Below, piece by piece: positions 56,409-64,000 of a stretch of DNA of 64,000 nucleotides. The first letter of the stretch is position 1. Each line of letters begins with the position of its first letter. Below the pieces are notes generated by a model. That model did no database searches. It was not told the DNA's origin and saw nothing but the letters and a program-made list of their open reading frames with translations. The stretch comes from Pterobdella sp. o SKG-2022 (Eukaryota > Annelida > Clitellata > Hirudinida > Piscicolidae). A program made the translations under genes and the position numbers. The DNA is taken from contig OZ038323.1 in assembly GCA_964035795.1 (NCBI GenBank), positions 7,314,331-7,378,330 of the forward strand, given 5' to 3'.

Positions 56409-56449
<41 letters not shown>

Positions 56450-57174
56450 GACATTCTAAGCCCTTCATTTGTTGCTAAGCTCGTTATCATCTGGGTATAT
56501 ATTGCATCAAAACATTGTATATATTCAGTTGAGTTGCAAGATGGTTTAATAAGATAACATTAATCTGTAAGTCAGATAGTATTTAAAATTGCCATTAAAA
56601 AGTGGTTTGTAACTTGTACAGATTTTCGAATCATGAGTTTCCATTCATGTCGCAATTAATATAAGCTGTAAAGCTCCATAAACTTCGTCAATATTTTTGT
56701 GTTTTGCTATCTACGTCACAAGATGATCTTAGTTCACCTTCAGTATTTCCAGTACTATAACTCATTAATTAAGATCATATCGTGACTTGTTCTAAGTCTT
56801 AAATCTAAGTTGTATTACATTTTAAATATTTTTAGTTCTTATTTAAATTGATTTTTGTGTATTTCAAACTGATCATGCGCTTTTGAGTTTAAATTCACCG
56901 TTTTCATCATTTTGTCGGGCTCAATTTACGGGTCGTTGCACCTTCAAGATATTCTGTTGAAAAAGATATTTAGTGAACATTTATTTGAACACTGTTCATT
57001 GTAAATGCCGTGATTTAATGATACAAATTGGCAGTAAATACGATCAGTACTGTGTAAAACAATAGTGAACACGAAATAAGACCCATGGTACGATAGTTTC
57101 AAGACAAGGCGAGGCAAAATAAATGTCACTTTCCTAAAGCTATAATACAATACAATATCTCAAAAAATAACAAC
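56022..57174. other. Convergent intergenic region with (TA)n tract
   Basis: The 3' flanks of GST kappa (plus) and the coiled-coil gene (minus). There is a (TA)n tract at 56410-56445, AATAAA on plus at 56333 and TTTATT at 56980-56985, usable by the minus gene. No other gene recognised. Confidence 0.5.
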
Positions 57175-60100
57175 TCAATCTTTGCACATGTTCCTAATAA
57201 GAGCTCCTTTGTAGTTCAAAGGGGCTGTGGTTGACGGCGTGGTAGATGTTGTGGCTTGGAAGGGCCGATGGAAGACGACTTCTGTGTCCAGTTCGAATGT
57301 TCCAGAATCCTCTGACATCATCAACCTATCCTCCAACACACTAGTGTTGCATAAGGATGATGGTGGAGATGTGGTGGTGTTGACGCCCCAGAGACTGTTC
57401 GATGCTTTATATGGATACATGGGACTGGGGTTGTATGTTGAGTTGTAGTATGGTTTATTGATTAACTGGTCTGTGCTGGAGTCATACTGGGTGGTTTCGG
57501 GGGAAGGGTCAAACGAACAATCGTTCACGAAGCTCTCCGATTGGTCATCCATGCAACCGTCATCGTCCTCCATTGCAAGCGTTTCCTGGTCGAGTTTAAA
57601 TTCAGTTTATAACAGCGAAACAAAAATTACATAAATCCTAACACAGCTGAACTGAAAAGACACATTAGAATAATACTCAGTGGTCTAGAAACTCCCGAAG
57701 TTAATGCCACTATAATTATACTCATAATTGATTTGATTAGAAATAAAGCCTTCTAATTAACATAACAAAGATGAATAGTGATAAAAACAATAAGACACAA
57801 ACGGATAAACAGATATAAAGACTTACAATCTTTTGTTTAAGGATGGGTAGAAGGGATTGGGCGGGTAGTGTGGAGTCGAGACCGGCAGATATTAATGCGT
57901 TTGAAATATCAAAAGGTAGGTTGTTACTGCAACTTTGCCTGTTGTCACACGATACAGACATCTGTGTATGTTTGTATTTGCACGTGATTTTGTGTTATTT
58001 TGTTGAGAATTAGTTCATTATTTTGATTTTCTAATGAATTTCAAAAACATTTCCTATTGTCAATTCCAACTCATGGACCAAATGCGGCATTTTCAATCAT
58101 GCCATTTAGATGTTTTGAAGTCAAAAGTATGGTTTATACTTCTGAAGATGAAACCAAATTGTTTTCCTTTTTATAAAACAAACTCTATCCTTCAATAGTT
58201 TATGAAAATAACTTGATAAATTTGAATTTTAAGAGTAATATAACACCCATTGAAATGCTCCTATAAAAACATAAAATCAATCATGGTTATTGCAGCAGGT
58301 ACAATATGAAACCAATTAACCTTTAGCTTTCTCCTTCTGTTCTTCTTCTCCTCCTTCACCTCACACCACTCATCCTCTTCTACAATTAGTTTTATTTATA
58401 TAAAACAATGAAAGTGCTAACTATTACTACTACTGCTACTACTACTACTACTACTAATCCTATAAATTCATCAAAAATGTTACTATAGAATAATTTAATC
58501 TTCTTATATAATAGAAAGACAAACAAACCTTTGAATTGTGTTGAAACTTCGCACGATCCTTTTTGTGTGTTATTCGAGAGGTAACCATTGAGGTTTTCTT
58601 TCAGTTTTTTGCAGTGTTTTACTAGGTCTTTGGAACTGTTTGATGTAGTTGATGTATTTTTATTATCGCAAATCATGATTTTTTTGTTTTTATGTATGAC
58701 TTGTTCAAGAGCGAAACAAAATGAAGCAGAAGTTAACACGGTTTAATACTGTTTATGATGAATAATGAAACAAAAAACGCATAAATCTAAAGCAAGTCAA
58801 CTGTCAAGCCACCCAGATAATGGTATCAGTTGCGCAATCATTGGGTCTCCCTAGAGGCTTTTCTATGCGTAAGACAACAAAGTGAACAATAAAATAACCA
58901 TGAACGATATGGAAAAAAACAATATATATACATAAAAAACTAATATAGAAAAGAACATAAAAACCAAAACCAACAAAATGGGTGTCATGAGAAAAAACAG
59001 AATAATTAATATATAATATACATGAAAAAGTGAATGCTTGAGCATACATTTTGACAGTGAAATAAGATCAAAAGAGAAATGCATTACTAAATAAAGCACA
59101 TTATGAAGATGACTAATCAGCCTAAACAAAAGATTGATATAAAGTTGATTTAAAAACCCAGACGTATGTGATTTCTTAAACTCAATGACGTTTTATAATT
59201 GAATATAATTCCTCAACCCATTCGTTTTGTTTTAAACGTATTATTCTAATCTGAACGCATTTGAACGCATCCATTATCATCATAAGAAGTTATAACAATA
59301 ACACAAGTGGTTTTTCTAATTCACATTTTTAAAGCTAACAACTCTCAAAATAATTTAAAATTTGCAAAAATCTACAAAAGTTTTTAACGTTTTTTGAAAA
59401 CAATCATTATAAAACACTACAACTATCGTTTAACAAACGTCAAAACACCAAAAACCAACCTCAAATGCATGCCATCAAAGCTCTCAGACGCCACTCCACT
59501 CTTATTTCTCACTATTTCTCTTGCAGTGTCTTCGCTCTCTATCATTATCAAGTGAATATCCCTCTTTACTGTCTCTTTATGCTTCAGAAGTGAAGAAAGT
59601 TCTGTAGTGAGTTGATCGATCGGTTGGATATTTTAGCACAAGCTTATCTTCAATATCCGTATTTTCATTCACTCATCGTCGTTTTACTTCAGTTTTCATG
59701 GCGGTATGGCTTATACGAAAAATGAGACAAAAAACAAACGATAAACGTTGGTGGTGGTGGTGATGAATGAAATAAACCTGATAAGCACAGTGGCTTCTTG
59801 ACTTAAGAAATCAGCCCCATAAAAAGCTTCAACATCAAACATGCACAACCATAATATCACACACACAAATGCAGACATACATCAACAGACACACGCACAG
59901 ACAAAAACATACGTTCTTGGCTCAGGTTGCTCTGACTTAGCTTTCTTTCTATTCTTTTCAGATCTCGTTTCTTCTGATGCCATGACTATAAAACGTCATA
60001 ATCTCGTTTTAACACTGACTATGAATACGGCAATATCGAAGTCTATTAATTACTCATTCAAATAAAACCACATTTTTATTCCTATAGCGGAATATATAAG

Positions 60101-61818
60101 GAATCAGTTAGCTAATATTGAATATTATATAATTCAGAGGTATGTCTAGGCCAAATGCCTTCAACCCAAGTTACTGGGACATGTGCCGAAATATAATCTA
60201 ATTAGATTTATAATAAAATGCACTTTATACTTATACAAAACAATAATATAATATAATATAATAAGCCGAAAAAATGAGAATAAACTACAATAAAATAACA
60301 AATATGATTATAGTGGCATTAACTCCAAGAGTTGCTAGGTCACTCAATTATATTAAAAAAAAAACAAACTAAGAAAAAAATAATACATAAGCATGTATAC
60401 ACAAGGATGTATTATACAAAAAATATCAGACACTTAATATAAAAGATCTCTATGAAAAAATAAATAATGGTATACAAAATACATTATGAGAAAATTATTA
60501 AAATAATGCAATATAATAATATTTTTAAAAAATATTCTATACAATGAAAAGCAAAAACAATATATAATACAATGTAAATTTTTTCAATAAATAATAATGA
60601 TAATGAAAATAATACAAAACAGCTAGGTACATCTAAAAGACTCCTAAGTTCTTTGATCTGATGTCTTCTCTGTTGCAAAACACTCCTCTTCTCTTCAAAT
60701 AACCTGTTATGAACATTTATAAATAGATCTACAATAGTAGGTTATAGACAGACCTTTGGTAGTATTTTATAGACAGATTTGTGACAAAAGTCTATAAAAC
60801 GATTTACGGAAATATTTTTGTAATAATATAGACTACCGGCTAATATAACTATTATATGATATACATATATTGTGTTGTTTTAAAACACTCAAAGATTTAT
60901 TGAGCAAATGTAGTAAGCATACAGTTTCAAGTGCACTTGGAAATGTATTACACATATGGAAAGCTTGGTACATTGGCTTCTTTGTGTTGCTTTGATGAAT
61001 TATGTTATAGCCTAATTGATATTAAGTGTTGTGTTGATAGTTAATGATATTTATTCAAGCTTTGATGATATAACTTAAATTAATAAAGATGAAAAATGAG
61101 ATAAAGATTAGAAACAAAAACAATATCTCTCAAGTTTTTAACCTTGTGTTAATTCATTAATTATATAATATTGTTTAATCTATCTCTTAAATTAAACCTT
61201 TTTTATTTTCTAGTTACAACTTTCGGATGCAAACAAATTATTTTTTAAATATGACTGCCTGTTTTTTATATAATGTAATGAATTATGGGATATAATGCTA
61301 ACAATATTATACTCATTATCATTGTTTCTCACTTATTTCCATGTTAGCAAGGACTAAACTGTATATACAAAATAATGAAACTTGTGACACAACAACACTT
61401 ACTGTATATGTTTTTTGGATCTATTAAGATCATTGATTTCAACCACAATTTTGCTCTCTTCAGAGAGAGGAAAGTTTCGAGTTTGTAATGCTTGCTGCAG
61501 ACGACAAATCATCTTCTCTACCATTGGCAGGCTTTTGTATTTAAGGTTCGACCTCACTTTACTCAGTTCTCCTTCCTGGTTCGAGTTCATACCATGGTTA
61601 TTGAATAGTTGATATCTCATGGGATTATTTTTTAAAAGAAAAAAAAACAAAAAAAGTTGTTCTATTGTTTGATAATACTTGATTAGAAAATTTTTTTTTA
61701 ATATTAAGATATTTCAAATTAATTTATTAGTAGAAAAATATAGAACCTCCTTCATGATCTGCTCATTGAGACTTTTAATGGTGGCAGACAAGTGATCAAT
61801 CTCATTGGGCGAGATCAT
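57175..61818 (-). CDS. Coiled-coil protein, possibly Bfr1-like, 9 exons
   Basis: Exons: 61747-61818, 61403-61575, 60631-60703, 59913-59985, 59460-59601, 58529-58635, 58321-58379, 57827-57961, 57175-57585; 414 residues, with phase agreement at all eight introns (0,2,0,1,2,1,0,0). The N-terminal 120 residues are coiled coil. They include LKYKSLPMVEKMICRLQQAL and FPLSEESKIVVEINDL, which recall the repeated 'K--E-I---I--LE---E-G-L-L-EEK-----I--L' block of yeast Bfr1-type RNP proteins. Next come a basic stretch (EEKKNRRRKLK), LPFDISNALISAGLD with a short helix (LLPILKQKIETLAMEDDD), and a 130-residue Ser/Thr/Pro/Tyr-rich acidic tail. Bfr1 acts with polysome mRNPs at the ER. The family link is pattern-based and moderate; the exon chain itself is well supported. 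Downstream TTTATT at 56980 may be the polyA signal. Confidence 0.62.
57678..57722 (+). repeat. Short dispersed repeat, copy A
   Basis: Contains CTAGAAACTC and AGTTAATGCCACTATAAT. It shares about 35 of 46 positions with the inverted copy at 60303-60348. It lies in the last intron of the coiled-coil gene. Confidence 0.6.
60303..60348 (-). repeat. Short dispersed repeat, copy B
   Basis: The reverse complement reads CTAGCAACTCTTGGAG then TTAATGCCACTATAATCA. The core of 18 bases is identical to copy A. Related, more diverged copies are at 28211-28248 (plus) and about 33269-33305 (minus), both in FCHSD introns. Possibly part of a SINE or MITE. Confidence 0.6.
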
Positions 61819-62522
61819 TGTGCAACTTGTAGGTACAAAAATTTCCGTTACGATGCTTGCATCCAATTAGAAGACTTTTACAACAAATACTATTATTGAT
61901 ACTCCTTACTTGACTCGTAATTTTGTGTTTTCCAAAAAGTAATATTTTTTTTTGACAATTTTTATCGAACCAGTTAGCGAGAACGCTCAGTTTTTCACAT
62001 TCAAGAAGACATATTAATATTAAAAAACTTTTTTCAGCATTTAAATAAAATTGAAAAAACTTTTATGTATTTTATTTGAGATAATTAGGTTTTTTTCGAT
62101 CGGGATAGTTGTCTAATGTCAGTTGATTCGGCTAATTGTCATTAAATGATGAAATGTTGCTGCAATAAATAAAACTTCTGAAAACTTTCAAGACATGATT
62201 TATTTGAAACTGGATTTATCTTTAGAAGAATTAGAAAATTGATCAGGAAATGAAGCGAATAAAAACGAGGCTGAGACTTGCGTAATATACAAAGTACCTA
62301 AAGTTAAAACGAGATTTCCAAAAAACAAATTTTTTGTTGGAGATTTTTTTGAATCAAAAAAATTTATAAGTAATTTTACACTTTATTAATGTGCAAGTTA
62401 ATTCAAGACCATTAAAAGTAAAAAGAATAATTTAAACAATAGTGGCACTATCAAACATTGTAAGTTTGCCAACAAATATTTGACTAAAATGAAGCAAAAA
62501 TTTCGTTGAAAATGCTCTAAAA
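61819..62522. other. Intergenic spacer, coiled-coil gene / PDE4-like gene
   Basis: About 700 bp between two minus-strand genes: the 3' flank of the phosphodiesterase and the promoter of the coiled-coil gene. TTTATT at 62382-62387 (AATAAA on minus) is 136 bp after the phosphodiesterase stop. Confidence 0.45.
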
Positions 62523-62912
62523 CTAGTTTGGCTTGAACGTTTCGTCAGCGGAAGTAGAAGTAAGAAGAAAGGATATAGGACGGGTGGGGGATTTTTCACA
62601 ACCGGCATCTTGCCTCAGAACAAAAGAACATTTGCCGGTTAAATCTCCGTCCAAACTAGTTTTCTTTTCGAGTCGATTTTCATGAATTTTGTCAAATTTT
62701 TTCTCTTTATTTTTTGAAGTTAAATTCTCTTCATTTTCTTTTTTATCTTTATTTGGATCGTTACTTTCGAAAGGACTTGTAGACTCCGGTATGGCTTTGA
62801 AAAACCAATTTCTGTTCTTTTCAAGAGTCTGTATGATTTCTTGGCAGCCCGGCTGCACCAACTCTCCCCATGTGCTCCACAATGGATGTACGATGTAGTC
62901 GATAAAACCAAC
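62523..62912 (-). CDS. cAMP-specific phosphodiesterase (PDE4-type), last coding exon
   Basis: After acceptor cacaaag the exon reads [19 protein letters not shown], then [16 protein letters not shown]. This is nearly superimposable on the PDE4 catalytic-domain end ([15 protein letters not shown] ... TLEDNR-WY---IPQS). In PDE4 this helix closes the catalytic pocket that hydrolyses cAMP. The remaining 90 residues are a Lys/Glu/Ser-rich tail with no family match that I recall; PDE4 tails vary. The phase-0 start at Val fits the family. Upstream exons lie beyond the right edge: nothing in 62913-64000 looks like the preceding PDE4 exon, so the intron exceeds 1 kb. Confidence 0.9.
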   Translation of the reverse strand, partial: VGFIDYIVHPLWSTWGELVQPGCQEIIQTLEKNRNWFFKAIPESTSPFESNDPNKDKKENEENLTSKNKEKKFDKIHENRLEKKTSLDGDLTGKCSFVLRQDAGCEKSPTRPISFLLTSTSADETFKPN

Positions 62913-64000
62913 CTTTGTGTAAAAATAAAGCGTTAGAGAAAAATTTATTCCTTTAAGCAAAAAATGAGACGTAATTCATTGTTGAAAAATAAAATTATAA
63001 ATATCTAAAAATGCATTTTCATAATTTTTATTTCAAATTTATATTTTAAATTTTAACTTCTCATTTAAATGTGAAAAACTTAGCACTTCAGATAAATAGA
63101 TCTAAATAAAAAGCCAAATAAAACTCCAAATTTGATCTCGCGAGTTTAAAATGTTAGTTTAAAAACATAAATAAAGAAATAAAAACCATTTATATATTTT
63201 TTCGCAGCAACTATGAAAACAATAAATCTCTGCTGGATCCTTAAAAAATATAACTAAAACATGTATATTTGAAAAATTATCTAAAAAATAAATTAATTAG
63301 TAATTTTTAAAAAAACAAAAATGATCATTTTATAAAAAAGATAAGAAACTCAATGTTTTCCCGTTTATAAAAGCATTTTTCTACAAAATCTGTAGAAAAA
63401 CTAAATGTCATGATTGTTTTATGTGCCCTATATAAACGTAAAATTAATATAAACCCATATTTGAATAATAAATACAAAAAAAAAAAGTATAATGAAAGTA
63501 AAAAATGTAGATATAAAATCAGGATTTGACATATATATAATATAAAAAACCTAGATAACAACTTTAAAAAAGTCAAAAAACTATCAAAAAAAAACAATAA
63601 ATACATAACCTTAATTTATAGATAAATAAAAACGCTCAAAATAGAACCTATTGCCCATAGTTCAAAAACTATCAAAAAAATTTATCTTTAAAGAAAAAAA
63701 CATTAAATCCCACGTAAAAATCAATAATTTAACCATTAGTCTATCAATTGCTCTCAATTTCATAGTTTTCCAGCTTCACAAGCCGCTAGTGCTGGTAATA
63801 ACTAACCGATGATGGTTTGGCAACCCGATAATCCTTGCTTAACAAATCCCATTAAATATTCAACAAGAGGCTGTTCATATTTAACTCATTAAAGATTCAA
63901 CAAAACTCCAATTCCATTAGTCCGATATACTCATTAGCATTAACTAAGCGTTATTCAGTGTATAACAATGATCCCATACAAACAGCCTTGAAACCTGGTA
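62913..64000. other. Intron of the PDE4-like gene
   Basis: A+T-rich intron sequence upstream of the last coding exon, running to the window edge. I searched it for catalytic-domain motifs and found none. Confidence 0.55.

Noticed and set aside
58800..58870. Higher-complexity stretch in an intron of the coiled-coil gene, considered as an RNA gene or exon
   Set aside because: No cloverleaf, known small-RNA motif or phase-compatible splice sites found; left unassigned.

Overview
This is a stretch of a gene-dense, strongly A+T-rich animal nuclear genome. The genes are cut into many short exons with mostly 100-1500 bp introns, GT-AG borders and simple-sequence tracts. All gene families are metazoan: GPI-anchored alkaline phosphatase, a two-finger GATA1/2/3-type factor, F-BAR/double-SH3 protein, LHPP, TIA-1, GST kappa and PDE4. 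Compact introns, single copies of families that are duplicated in vertebrates, and an L2-like LINE fit a small-genome invertebrate such as an ascidian tunicate. That assignment is inference, not proof.

Layout. 46-457 (-): first two exons of a second alkaline phosphatase that runs off the left edge. 833-4834 (-): a complete 13-exon alkaline phosphatase, head-to-tail with the first. 4835-16242: intergenic DNA with a tetranucleotide satellite, a 200 bp assembly gap, a GATG-type satellite, a (CTA)n tract and a few islands of higher sequence complexity that look regulatory. 16243-21796 (+): GATA factor, very Asn-rich, with a predicted GC-AG intron. 23227-24151 (-): small three-exon gene resembling CINP. 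26168-42470 (-): 25-exon FCHSD/Nervous wreck gene whose second intron carries a Jockey-like LINE bounded by a clean 14 bp target-site duplication. 43581-46942 (+): nine-exon LHPP with an L2-like LINE in intron 5. 47669-51430 (-): 11-exon TIA-1/TIAR. 51801-56021 (+): eight-exon GST kappa with an antisense LINE in intron 6; it is divergent from TIA-1 with only 370 bp between start codons. 57175-61818 (-): nine-exon coiled-coil gene, possibly Bfr1-like. 62523-62912 (-): last coding exon of a PDE4-type phosphodiesterase that continues past the right edge.

I built the gene models by hand, joining exons by reading frame, intron phase, splice borders and remembered family sequences. Nearly every junction is phase-consistent. 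The genes do not form one pathway; they are independent housekeeping, signalling and regulatory loci. I see no convincing new multi-gene system. The most notable items are the tandem phosphatases, the GC-AG intron, the three LINE insertions in introns, the 84 bp higher-order satellite and the regulatory-looking islands upstream of the GATA gene.
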